From the NCBI GenBank assembly GCA_022496185.1, contig WTXG01000050.1, positions 62,001 to 126,000 on the forward strand: 64,000 nt of DNA, given 5' to 3'. This DNA comes from Multifurca ochricompacta. Its lineage: Eukaryota; Basidiomycota; Agaricomycetes; Russulales; Russulaceae. The position numbers and the translations under genes were made by a program. Shown here one piece after another: positions 35,850 through 47,513 of this stretch; positions within the stretch are counted from its first letter, which is position 1; every line of letters starts with the position of its first letter. The notes under the pieces were generated by a model. It did no database searches. It worked only from the letters and a program-made list of their open reading frames with translations, and was not told where the DNA came from.

Positions 35850-37140
35850 CCCTCTTACTACTCGTCAGTTAGACCGTAACGTTACATTACAACTCAGAGT
35901 ATTGAGCATAACTGGACAAAGCTCTATGGAAGCAACACAGCCTCCGGCACCTCTCTTGGTAGACACTGGCGACCCTGTACTCTCCCGGACCCCAAGTCAA
36001 TGCCCATCTGGTGTTGAATTTGGGTTTTTACTTACTCCTAGTCGAGAGAAGCATCCAGGTAGGTTCTAAAATGTGCGATTCCTCCAGACTACACGTTCAA
36101 GTGTGGTCATGGAGTCCCAGGAATGAATGTAAGACACGTGCAGAAATAAGAATTCGGAGTCATTTTGTGAGCGAAATGCGTATGCCTGGCCTCTTCTGCG
36201 TGTAGTCTATCTCTCCTGTCAAATATGATGTGTTAACTCTGCTAGACATAATTGTGCAAATGATGTCGCCTAGTACTGATTTCCAATGCTCCATGCAAAG
36301 AGCTGGCGCTTCTACACCAGGCCCAATGCTAGACCTGCAGGTGCAGTAATTGTAATCTACACTTTCGCTTTTGTGTCCATCCATTTCAGAAACCGCTGAC
36401 GAGAAAGAATGCACATTGGAGGTTTTCCGCATTGCCAGGGCACGCCAATTTGAAGGGAGAATGTTAACTCGGGCGATGACCCTGAATAGGGACAGTCAAG
36501 AGGGGTCCTATTCGGCGCTTTATGCAACAGCTTCTTCCTATGTACGCCAGTCACCATTTATGGGGCTGGGCTTTTAAGCTTGGCGTCTTCCTATCAAGCT
36601 AATCATCCGAGGACGTTTAATCGGGGTAAGTCTAGATCGATGTCTTTGCAACGGCCCCCGGTCGGCGCAGCCTTCACCACCATTATCGGAACCATTGCAC
36701 GTATTTACATCAGATACTGCACATCCCCAAAGACACCACACCGAACTACTCGCCCGAATTCGATTGGGAGAATGATGCTTCGCGATACTCGGATGATCTG
36801 GCTCGCAAACTACATCAGGGGTTGAGGGTAACTTCAATTCGTACTAGACAGAAGATTCTGAAGACACTGAGACATATCAAGCATAACCGACAAAAAAAAC
36901 GTTAGGATTTTCCGCAATTGAGAATAATATGTGATGGCTAGTTCGTCACGGTAGTCTAGAACTGCGACGCCGGTTCAGGAGGGTGCTCAGCATTTACCGC
37001 ACGTATAGTTTCGAGCGCACTGGGCGATCGAGGCTTGATGTTACACTTAAAGGGCTTAGGGTGACTGCCGCCGATCGCCGCCGATTATAACAATAATCAG
37101 CAAGCAATGACCAAAACAGACAATAGCTCCAGGTAGTTGC
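35850..37140. other. Region without a recognised gene
   Basis: A plus-strand frame near 36371-36577 (LEVFRIARARQFEGRMLTRA) and the next at 36580-36825 have fairly natural composition and could be exons of an unknown gene or a gene relic. I cannot connect them to a start, an end or a family. Confidence 0.25.
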
Positions 37141-39044
37141 TCACCTGACGGTACCCGATATGAATTCTGGACTGGGCGGACACTCGGGCGCGGGCTCAAA
37201 TTTGAGTGTTGCAAGACTTGCTGACATGAACGCATACACAGTAGCGCCCGCGAGGGCCTGTCCGGGACAGCCGCGTCGCCCAAAACCAAACACGAACGTA
37301 TGGGGGTCGAGGGCACTTTGAGCGCCCAGGAAACGTTCCGGACGGAAAGCAGATGGATCATCGTATATCTCAGGATCGTTCGCAATTTGCCTGTAAGGTC
37401 ATAATCGTCACTCTAAACGCACTCTACCAAAACGAAAACGAACTCGCCAGAGGTTGGTCATGACCAATGAACCCTTGGGAATGAAATAATCTCCGTACCA
37501 ATCGTCTTCAGTGGTTGAATGGGGAATCCCTGCAGAAGTGAAAGTTTAACTTGTGAACATCCCCGCATATTCAACGAGGGTGAAGTACCGAGAGGCCCGA
37601 TAACATGCCATCGTAGTAGCTCCTTGTACAGTGCAGCAAGATACGGCAAATGCTCGCGGTCGTCGAAATTTGGTAGACGACTGGAGCCCACAACACGATC
37701 GATCTCTTCCTGCGCCTTGCGCTGCACGTCTGGGAAGAGCACCATCGCAAGCACAAATGTACTAGTTGTAGCAACTACCTATTAGTCACGAGTCTCCCGT
37801 TCAGCTTATTATCTCGCGTTTCGGGGGAAACAAAACGACGTACGGTGTCTGTCCCACCACCAAAGAGGGACGTGGCTGCGAAAGGGAGGGTCTCCATATC
37901 CAGGGAACTTAGTTCGCTCTGCAGGAGCGCGGACGTGAAAGATGGAACCGCGGTCTTGTCAAGCTTTTTTGCGATCAGTGTTGAGTCAAACAGAAGCAGG
38001 TAAACTCAAGGCTCACTAAACGGCGCTTCACATGATCCAGAGGTCGATAGGTTTGTTCAAGATTTGTATGGCGGTATTTCTCCGCAACTTTCTTGAAACT
38101 TGCGCCGGGCATCCATGCTGGAATATGTCGCACTTGATGAGATAAATTCAGTACGCGATTACATTAGAGCAGGAGAAAAGACTCTTACAAGACGGGAAGG
38201 TGTCAACTAGCCATGCACCTGGTGTCGTGGCAACATAGAATTCATGGGCAGCGGTATCGAGAACAGTGAGAAGAGGATCCGGTTTGTTTCTTTCGATGGA
38301 GTAGCCGTAAGACATCTTTAAGAAGATGGCTGCAACCGATCTGCAATGGAATGGGGAGTGAGCAAAGTCAGAAGGTCTTCACGTTGGACCTACATGCGAA
38401 TATCCTTGAGAAAACTCTCAGGATTTTCGCAAACACGGGCGAGGAGGTATCGGGCCTCAAGTTCCTGTGCAGGACGAAATTGGGCAATGCCAGCGTTAGT
38501 ACCGATGTGACGGGCTACGAGCTTGCGCATGGAACGGAAACGATCGCCATATGGACTAAGAATCATCTGCAAATTCCAGCCGATCCTTTCCAAAAAAAGG
38601 TTAGGTCACTCGGTTGGAGTCCCCGAAATGAAACAATAACAAAAAAAAAAAAAAGGGGGAGGGGCCCTTACATCTCCCCAGCGAATTGAGAAACTGGTCT
38701 GCCAGAGTAGACCGCTGAGCGCTTCTCGAGTAGGTCTTCGCATGCTTTCAGGGAGTTAAGGATGATGATGGGCTGACCCATAATACACAGTGAGCTGACG
38801 GGACCTTTCTCATGCCAACTGTGAGCGATAGGCATGGCACAACAAAAGTGTTGTACGCACCATAGGAATCTTTGTACTTAGCCCAATGACGCCACTGATA
38901 TTCCTTGCGTAAACCAATTACATTCCCGAGGATGGGCAGTCCGCGAGGTCCAGGAGGCAACCGTCGACGTGGATTCCGAACCCACAAAAGCACTAGAGAA
39001 GCAAATAATACGACGAAGATTGCCTGAATGGTGGGTGATGGCAT
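37141..39044 (-). CDS. Cytochrome P450 monooxygenase
   Basis: Heme-thiolate enzyme anchored in the ER membrane that oxidises lipophilic substrates. ATG at 39044 gives the N-terminal anchor [17 protein letters not shown] and the hinge [15 protein letters not shown]. An intron after DSYG leads to [19 protein letters not shown]. The central exon (38593-38390) holds the C-helix region [14 protein letters not shown]. The I-helix GGGTDT is split by an intron near 37845. The ExxR is in LYKELLRW (about 37630) and the heme loop [14 protein letters not shown], with its Cys ligand, is at about 37290. Stop TGA at 37141-37143. All hallmark motifs are intact. The family resembles the expanded agaricomycete P450s related to O-methylsterigmatocystin oxidoreductase; substrate unknown. 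No biosynthetic cluster is visible around it. Confidence 0.9.
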
Positions 39045-39468
39045 GAAGGAAGAGAGTTGAGGGCCCAGAAAGGTTTCCCGCCAGTTATTGTACTAGTCGA
39101 CCACGTCTTGTGGCGTTAGGACTAGCGGGGTCATACAGCAGATCAAGCTCTAGCTCTGTTAAGCACGCCCTGCGCTCAGGTGAGTGAGCTTGTCATATTA
39201 TATGTTACGTCATCATATTACTGATTGCCGCCGGTAGAAAGCGTAACAGCAAGGACACGTATGTCGTGGGTAACAAGTTGGGCAGAGTGGGACCACTTGG
39301 AAAGTTGCTCAAGCCTCGAACGATGATCAGGATTAGATAAGTAATGACCTAGGATTGGTGTGACTTTATGGTATGTATGTTATGTCTCCAAGGTACTGCT
39401 GCCCATGTTGGTCGTCTGTGGAGAAGTAGGATACCTGCAACCTGTAATCTACTGCCAGGGATCGCTGA
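39045..39468. other. Intergenic upstream of the P450
   Basis: Nothing seen apart from the expected P450 promoter at the left end. Confidence 0.4.
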
Positions 39469-40752
39469 TAGGGCTGCGCGCCGTACCCGTAGCTTACGGT
39501 ATGACGGTGCCGTAGTACGGTGCCGTACCCGTACCGTGCCAGCTCAAGTCAATCATCGAGACGGACGGTTACGGGTACGGAAAACGCCGTCCGAACCCGT
39601 CAAAAAACGGCCGTAGACGGCATTAGACGGCATGGACGGCAGGGCTTTAATCTTGTCATTAAGCCACCAAAACTCCCCACTATAGTATCTTTACCTATTT
39701 AGATAGTAGATAAGTGTTAGCTAAATATGGTAAAGATAAGAGATAAGATAAACTAACTAATACTCACTTCAGTTTATGTGGTCAAAACTGAAGTGAACAT
39801 GTACAGAATAGTGACCTTTTATATTGCTCAGAGGAGCATGACAATAAGTAGAATAAATATAGTTATTTAAATGTGACAAGACAGAAGGAATGTGTTGTGC
39901 GTGCAATGTCTCTGAATCAATTATCTGACGCACTTTAGATTATCTTATCATAATCATAAGATCGAGTCCACCCAGGAGCCCGGCTGTCCGGTCTCCGGTC
40001 CTAGTTGCAACCGGCCCATCTCAACAGCATATTATGGATTATGGAGTAGATTAGATTAGTGGATAGGGCACGATCTCCCTCCGTTGCCTGACAAGAAGCA
40101 GTTGCATCTTGCACACACACAAGCTGATACTGCACTGGGTCGTTGAGCTGTCTATTAGTCTATATATTTGATTTTTTTGCCTTATTGTAATTGAATTTTG
40201 GTCTGCCAGAGTCCAGTTGGAGGTATGCTCACATTTAGGAGTTGCCTTGTGCAAGCCTGAATATAGTTTTTGGATGCCCCCTTTTGGGGCATGTTTTGGT
40301 ATTGCTTCTCTGATGTCTCTTTTGTGATAATGTACCTACAATTACATTTATTGAGGGAGTTCATGTTCCAGTATGCCCTGTTTACACTAATCACACTCAC
40401 AGAAGCAAATGCAATGCTTGAAGTCCCTCTATGAGTTTCAGATTATGGCTGGTAAAGTAGATTGTTGGGTATTGTACTCATAAACTACATAAAAAGGTGT
40501 AGAATAGCCATAAGAATACACCCACTCATTGTTTTATCACTCTGAGCTTCTTGCTCATGCTACCCTGGTCAACTTTATTTTCTCTAGTAATACCGTCTAC
40601 TACCGTATACCGTAAAACGGCCGTACCGTACCCGTACCGTACCGTCAGCGATCCGGTGAGTACCAAAAACGGAAAGTGTACGGGTCAGCCGTACCCGTCC
40701 TTCACCGTCAAATAGACGGCCGTCACCGTCAAACGGACGGCGCGCAGCCCTA
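39469..40752. mobile_element. hAT-like non-autonomous element, copy 3 (complete, least decayed)
   Basis: 1284 bp, opposite orientation to copy 2. Ends TAGGGCTGCGCGCCGT and its inverse. Perfect 8-bp target duplication ATCGCTGA at 39461-39468 and 40753-40760. Subterminal TACGG/CCGTA arrays keep almost all CG dinucleotides, so this is the youngest or best-protected copy. No transposase. Confidence 0.94.
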
Positions 40753-43112
40753 ATCGCTGACAACACGACACACACGTCTAGATCGGTTACTATCTTTATT
40801 TGCTTTATTTTTGCTCCTTCAAGTGGCGCATTGCTACGTAGTTTGAAACTTCACGCTTAATTGTCTATCTGAAGGAAAAGATAGAGACGATGACACAATA
40901 ATCATAAGAATTGAATTTGAGGCACGCTGCTTTAATACTTAAGAGCTCAAAACTAAAGAAGAAGAGCTCTTCGAAATTTCGTTGTACCCTACTAGAACCT
41001 TCCTGAGATTTCTCCAGTTCTCTCAAGCGTTGAGGACGCTGCCTGGTATTCGGCTATAAGGGTCACATGACACTGAATCGTCTGTAGAACGGTCGGTATT
41101 AAATTCGTCTTCGTCTCCATACCTTTTCTGAGGTAGAGGGTAGGATGCGGGAGCTAGAAAACAAGTTACTCTTCCTCCGTTCGTCTGTTCGCTCGCCCAT
41201 CTGTCTCAAAGATCTGTATTGACTGGGCAAATGAAACTGGGGATTCTTGTTTCGTTCAAAGATACGACCCAGTTCTCTACTCGTCATCTTGCCCTGCGTA
41301 CAAGATAATCGTCTTCATCACTGAACCCCATCTTATCATCGGAACCCCTGATCCTCCGATCCTCAAATCGCGCAGGACGTTACGTTTTGGAACCAATTGA
41401 AGCAAACGCCAAACGCAGAAGGTGGATATTCATCGGTCATGATTTCAGCCCTCAACCAGCCAGGGTAAGCAGTTGAAGTATTGAGAGTGTGCCCCCCCCG
41501 GGTAGAAATTGGACGGCGCACTCATCCCGGAAAGTAGTGAAGAACGTTCTATATTCGGGTGAGGGTAACGTAATCCGAACAAAATATACGCAAGGCGTCT
41601 CGCGTCAAGACAGCCACGGGCAAAGTTAAAGCCTAAAGCCCTTAATTGCACGGTTACATTATTGCACAAAAATGATGCCACTTATATGAAGATGTGTGTC
41701 AGAGTCGAATTGCCAGGTACGAGGGTAAGTAATACGCACTACCCACGTAAGGTCCGATCCCACACCTCATCTGCGACGGAACATGAGAAGATTCAATTGC
41801 ACCTCCATCTTGATAAACCCACGGCGTTTGGAGTTGCTCATGTGTAGCCCTGTAAGCCTGTGATTCTAGGAAGGCCTCCTCCAGCCCTTTCGAATGCACG
41901 GGTTCTCGGTTTCAACTCCACGGTATATGGACCATCATACCAGGACCAGGCATCCAGCCGAGGAGACAGATCAAGCTAGCCTTACTCGGATTTCAAAAAG
42001 TCAAATAGGACACAAACGAATTCAGAAGAGGAGGACACGAATGTTCCCGGGGGCAGTATGGACATGTGTTACACATACAGTATTGGTTGGTCCATGTTTT
42101 CGAAGACCCACAGAGATGTCCGAGAGTCCGAGCGCATAGACTGGTGGGAGCAGCGCACCCGCATTAAAGCAATCTATGGAATGGAAGCAGATATAGACGA
42201 CCAAAGGTAGAGCCAGACTAAGACGCCAAAGCTTTTTTGACATGAAACACTATAGTCAGGAAGTGGAACGGTGAGAGTGTACGAGACGCAGACGATCAAG
42301 ATTCTAAAAGTTGGGCGAAACGCAGCATTGAGAGTAGGTTGTGGTTATGTTATGAAATGAAAGCACAACCACATGATGACGTGAGAATGAGCTTAGTTAT
42401 GTTCGGGCTCGGGGTTGTAAGCATGACTTTCTCAGCAGTAAGCCCAATAAAAAGCCTGGTGCCTGGCATGCTGCTGTCAATGGCAAGGGCAATGGTAAAG
42501 GTTGTTGTCGTCCTATAATGAGGTGCTTTCTTTCACTCGAATATCTGATAAGTGGCATGGCGCACTCCAAAGTTATACTTAACTGCCGCCTGCCACCTGC
42601 CGTACCAATGCCGTCACGGGTGCTGAGGAAGAATGACCAGCCAGTGACCCCCAATGCAGCACAAGCACAAGCACAAGCACAAGCACACAGCCACGGAGCT
42701 GACTGACCCGGCCGGCCGGGAACTGACGGGGAACGAAGAACAAGCGGGAACTGTCGGGAAGAATTCTCGATCGCGATCGGGCATTACCACCGATAGCCAT
42801 TAGCCATAAGCCATAACCATAGCCATGATGAGGTTAGGTACACGTACACAATCAACAACCCAACACGAGCCACGGGCATTCGGCGATGCGCAGCTCTTTG
42901 CGTACGTGTTCTTCTTCTTGCCAGTGACACGATTCCACGCTCCACCCATTATTCTTTCCTCCGAGACAGTTGGTTTTACTTGGCCGTTCGCTTCCTTTTC
43001 ATTTCATATAAAAGTTCGATCCTCCTTGCTACTTATGCCTCCCCAGTCCAGCGCTTTCAGAATCTGCCCTCGTACTACTATCTACCTCTCTCCGTCTCTG
43101 TGATCACAAGTA
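40753..43112. other. Long stretch without a recognised gene
   Basis: Minus-strand frames at 41099-41287, 41445-41681, 41699-41899 and 42022-42243 have partly natural composition. The last begins with a hydrophobic run LWRLSLALPLVVYICF, so a decayed membrane-protein gene on the minus strand between about 42.3 and 41.1 kb is possible. I cannot join them or name a family. An imperfect (CACAAG)n run lies at about 42660-42685. Confidence 0.25.
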
Positions 43113-43797
43113 ATGGCTGCCGTTGCAACTCCCTCTTCCTTCGTCCCCCACCAGAACAGTTTTGCCGCTTCTGCTGACCAGCACCATTACTACCGTGGTT
43201 CTCATCACAACCATTCGGGGCATTTGCACCTCGTCACCACAGTGGTTCCAACTCACCTTCCGCGGCTGTATCGTGGCGCCACTCCGAGCCCGTAGAACGT
43301 CCACCGGTTCCAGTTCGTGCTCCCTCACCGAAGCATCGCCGTGGCGGGCCTTCCCATTCTCGCACACCCTCTACTTCTTCAGAGGCCTCGAGCAGTAGCT
43401 GGCGTTCCCATTCACGCTCTCCGGCCGTAACCACGGTTGAGCTTCGCCCTGTCCCACAGCAGTCGACTGGTAAGCCTCTTGGTCTGTCTGAGATGGGTAG
43501 CCCAATTGACCCCTTTTTTCAGAATCTAAGATATCTGGCCCACTTGTTTATTCCGCTGCGGAGCTGCTTCGACTTTCAGCGTCACCCCTGGTCGGCATCA
43601 GTGCGGGGTCTCAGACCATTGTCAACGACCTTGTCGCGCATCATGTGTGGCGCCGTGGCCCGCACTCGAGCAGCCGACGTAACAATCGCGACACCTCAAG
43701 CCCCGATTGCCCCTTTCGTCAACGGATGATTCTGAACATTCTGAGTAGTCAGTCATTCATTCGTATTAATGGAAATGACGCGCCACCTGGAAGGTAG
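43113..43797 (+). CDS. Small Ser/His/Pro-rich protein with an eIF4E-binding-type motif
   Basis: ATG at 43113 opens a His/Ser-rich segment (DQHHYYRGSHHNHSG). A Ser/Arg/Pro-rich segment follows (about 43235-43468), then a clean intron (about 43470-43522, GTAAGC...TTTTCAG). The last exon encodes VYSAAELLRLSASPLVGIS and ends with TAG at 43795. YSAAELL fits Y-x4-L-hydrophobic, the motif by which 4E-BPs, eIF4G and related regulators bind eIF4E, so a translational regulator is possible. Going from the first to the second segment needs a one-base frame change in the GGGG run near 43218, which may be a sequence error or an intron I did not see. Family not otherwise recognised. Confidence 0.5.
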
Positions 43798-44077
43798 TAT
43801 GACTGGAATAAGAAACGAACTCTGTATGACGATCACTTCACCCCTTTCTTACAGTAAAATATTTTAATCTCCCATCGCATGAATAATCGCAGCATATACT
43901 TGATTGTAAAAACAGTAGTAGACAATATACGTACGTTTGACACAGTGAAACATAAACACGATCTCCTCGTTCAACAAAACTAGGCGCTAACCCAGATACT
44001 AAATTTGGAACGGAGCGGAGATTGTATTAATTTCCAACTTCCAACAACTTCCAACCTTTTTTTCTACTACTATTATC

Positions 44078-44108
<31 letters not shown>

Positions 44109-44155
44109 TTTGCAACCACCTTCGACCTCAACTTCAACACTCTGTCCGCTTCACC
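43798..44155. promoter_or_regulatory. Promoter/5' UTR of the SR-protein gene with pyrimidine tract
   Basis: A long C/T tract with repeated CTTTTT units at about 44055-44112 ends some 45 bp before the ATG at 44156. Such tracts are common just upstream of highly expressed fungal genes. Confidence 0.45.
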
Positions 44156-46766
44156 ATGGACGTTGACATGAAAATAAAGGACGACCTTGACAAAGACAAA
44201 GACCGTGATTTTGATCGCGACCGTGAGAGGGATCGCGAGAGGGACTCACGGCGCGACAGAGACCGCGAGAGGGACCGTGATCGCGACCGCGACCGGGATA
44301 GAGATCGTGACAGACGGGATTCTGGTGAGTATTTTTACAAGCTATCCCTGCGCTCGCATATCTTTTCTCTCCCTTGTCATCGCTGACAAACATTCTTCTT
44401 CGCTTTTTTTTTTTTGTCATCATAGTGAGGAGCAGGCGAGGCGGCGGTGGTGGTGGTGGTGATCACTGGGAACCTGAAGAACGCGAGCGGCGCAATAACG
44501 ATGTGTGTTCTGCGTTCTCTTATGGTCCCTCAATCCCTACGTCCCTTTTTCATTCCGCATCCCTTAGCGTCGTCGGCGCTCCCGTTCGCCCCGTTCCCGT
44601 TCCCGTTCCCACTCGCGACGCCGTTCAGCCTCGCCTGGCCGGCGTCGTTCGCGCCGTTCGCGGTCTCGCGGCGGCTCATCACGCAGCCGCTCGCGCGACC
44701 GGGATCGCAAGACATCCGAAACCTTCCCACGCTCGCTCGGTGGGCCAATCAACGCGCCCCACGAAGAGGCGGTCGAGTTTGCTAAACACAGCAAGCGGGA
44801 GAACCGCGTCTATGTCGGCAATCTCAGCTACGACGTTAAATATCGCGACTTGATTGAGTTTATGCGGGGAGGTGGGTGGGGGTGTTTTAGTGGCTGGCCC
44901 TCTTCTTGCTCTTCTGGTTTGATCGGTTGTAGTCGTCGGCGGTTTGTTGTGCTCAGATGGTCGCTCAAACTGGTAATGGCCCCCTGGAGGTGAGAGGGTT
45001 CGGAGCCGGAGCAGGAGCAGGAGTGAGGGCACGGAGACAGAAAGCGAGCTCGGTCATTCCCCGGAGTGCGCGGGACTCGGTTGCTCTCAGGAGAGCAGTC
45101 ATGGAACGACATGTAGAGGCAGGGTTTGGATATGGGTGATAATATGTGAGGGGGGGGGGAGGTGTGGGCGCGGGGGCGCAGTTTCCTTTTTCCGGTTCTT
45201 GATGGAGTCAAATTGAGATGTGATGATGGTTGAGCTGATTGTCGAGGTTACTAGCTGGTGAGGTCCTGTTCGCTGAGGTGCTCGTCACACCAACTGGCAT
45301 CTCCAAGGGGTGTGGGTAAGTCTCTCATTTTTCCTTGGCTATGTGATAGTGCCCTAACGTGGGTTTCTAGGATCGTCGAATTTGGGTCCCTAGAGGATGC
45401 GCAGCGTGCCATTCGCGAACTTTCTGAGCAAGCGCTTTTGGGTCGTCCTGTGTTCATTCGAGAGGTCTGTTACAATTTTCAATTCCGTACGCGGCATTCT
45501 CATCAAGTTTCCTAGGACCGGGAAAATGAGTCCCGTTTCGGCGCTACGCCTGTTCCAGGAAAAATAGGTATGGCTATGGCTGGTCAAGGCCTTACTGCTG
45601 GACCACCACCTCGTCCGGCGTATCATAATTCCTTCGGTTCAAATCCCGGTAACCAGCTTTACGTTGGGAACGTAAGCGCTCCACGTATTTAATTATTCAG
45701 CCAAGCTCAACATTTTTTCGCAGCTGCCATACCAGGCTGGCTGGCAGGACTTGAAAGATTTATTCAGGTCCGCAGGCAACATCATTCGTGCCGACATCAA
45801 TATAGGGGCGGACGGTCGGCCTAAAGGCAGTGGCACTGTGATCTTCGAAACGGCAAAGGATGCTCAACAGGCAATCAGTGCGTGTCAAATTGTCACAATC
45901 TTTCGCAGCATTTATAATGTGACCAGGCATGTATAATGGGTTCGACTGGTATGGTCGCATCCTCGAAGTTCGCGAGGTAATGTTCACCCCGTGCCGGTTT
46001 TATTTTACGCTTAATGACTGCCGTTTAGGACCGTTATGCCGGGTTGTCCGGGCCTGGCGGTCATCGTGGGGGTTTCCGTGGTGGGCTGCGTGGTTTCCGT
46101 GGCGGCTTGCGTGGGTCGTCTTATGGCGGGCGCGGGGGTTACGGACGCGGTGGATTTGCAGCGGGTGGTCGCAACTTTTCGGACCAAGAATTGTACAGGG
46201 ACTACTCGGGCCCAGACCAGCAAGCGGGTGGGTATGGTGGGGGATATGATGGGGGTTACACGGGAGGTTACGGCGGAAGCTATGGTGGTGCAGCGAATTT
46301 CGAATCTGAGCCGAGCCAGCAAATCATGGTTCGCAACGTGAGTCGTCTTATACACTCTCCCTTCGGAGATCGAGGTTGGAGATGGCGACGTGACTCATCT
46401 GTGGGTAATCGGCAGCTACCATGGTCAACGGCAAACGAGGATCTTGTCGAGCTGTTCGAGACGACTGGTCAAGTCGAACTTGCAGAAATCTTGTTTGACG
46501 GCACGCGCTCCAAGGGCGCAGGAGTTGTGCAATTTGCCCAGGTTGCGGAGGCAGAGACGGCCATTGGTACGTCCCGCCGGTCCCTTTCAATCCTTGTTGT
46601 TTTCTTCGCGTCTAAGATAATAATTATCGGAATTCTAGCTAAGTTCCAGCAATATATGTATGGTGGGCGACCTCTCGATGTCCGGTTTAATGACCGCTGG
46701 CACACGTTTACGCCAACGGCGGCCAAGGGTGGACAAATGGTGTCGATACAACCGGATGGCATGTGA
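44156..46766 (+). CDS. SR-like RNA-binding protein with RS domain and three RRMs (Gbp2/Hrb1-like)
   Basis: Shuttling mRNA-binding protein of the type that loads export factors onto spliced transcripts. Exon 1 (44156-44324) encodes an Asp/Arg dipeptide repeat. The next exons add a Gly run and a classical RS domain (RRRRSRSPRSRSRSHSRRRS, from about 44567). RRM1 begins at NRVYVGNLSYDVKYRDL and continues after a long intron with GEVLFAEVLVTPTG and IVEFGSLEDAQRAI. RRM2 begins at NQLYVGNLPYQAGWQDL. An RGG-type Gly/Arg/Tyr-rich linker (about 46040-46310) precedes RRM3 (QIMVRNLPWSTANEDLVELF after splicing). Stop TGA at 46764. The order RS, RRM, RRM, RGG, RRM is that of Gbp2/Hrb1. All introns but one are short; the one inside RRM1 (about 44872-45253) is near 380 nt. 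Confidence 0.9.
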
Positions 46767-47513
46767 TTTCTTTTTTTTCTTTTCCTATATATCGTTTCTT
46801 TTTTCTACTTTTGGCACCGTCCGTGTCCAATTGCAACAACTTATTAGTTTCGTTTCTTCATATTTTCTTTTTTTGTTGCGTTGTGTGTTGGGGTAGGGTA
46901 AAAAAAAGTATATGCTTCACGCGTACTCTTGCTTCAGTTTTTTTTTTTTTTTTTGAAATCTGAACATATGAATAAATAAGACACTTTAATTTATTTTGAT
47001 GGACGTTTCCGGAGACCATTGGAATGTTGTAGATTTGGCGCTATGAAAGTAGAGGCGAAGCAGTGTTTGGAGATTCACCACCATGATCTTGGCCTGCTTA
47101 TCACCTTTTCCCCGAACCTCAATGCCAATCACGTTGCACACACACAATCAGTGATCTGAAGTAACTGCCACCCACCACCATTCGTGACTCTTGACTGGCG
47201 TCAGAGGTTGCATATATCATTGTTCTCTCTTCTTTTCCACGCACGTGTGTCTGTGTGTGTATGAGTGTAAGCGTTTCGTATATATATATATTAAACTCAA
47301 TCCGTCGCGTGAAGGGTTTTGTAAGTTACTCGTGAGGGTGTATCGACTAAAAACACCCCCTAACCTTCCCCCCCCCCCAACCCGCTACGCAGGCGAAACC
47401 CGGGAGACGCAACAAAACTTTGGGTGAGCGGCTGACTGACTGCTTGTACACGGTTTATCTGGAGCCCCCTCTCCGTATCAGTCTCACTCTTTCCCAAACC
47501 ACAACCACCATCA
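46767..47513. other. Spacer; right part is the duplicated Crinkler upstream region
   Basis: From about 47085 the sequence matches 53315 onward, upstream of the second Crinkler-like gene, so the duplication includes promoter DNA. A TATATATATATTAAAC box sits at 47280-47295. Confidence 0.55.

Noticed and set aside
39520..39702. Arg/Thr-rich frames in the hAT-like ends as a transposon protein
   Set aside because: They arise from the TACGG/CCGTA subterminal repeats and occur in both orientations in every copy.
44828..45211. Minus-strand gene in the long SR-protein intron
   Set aside because: Low-complexity Pro/Ser/Arg reading of intron DNA with no domain and no start context.
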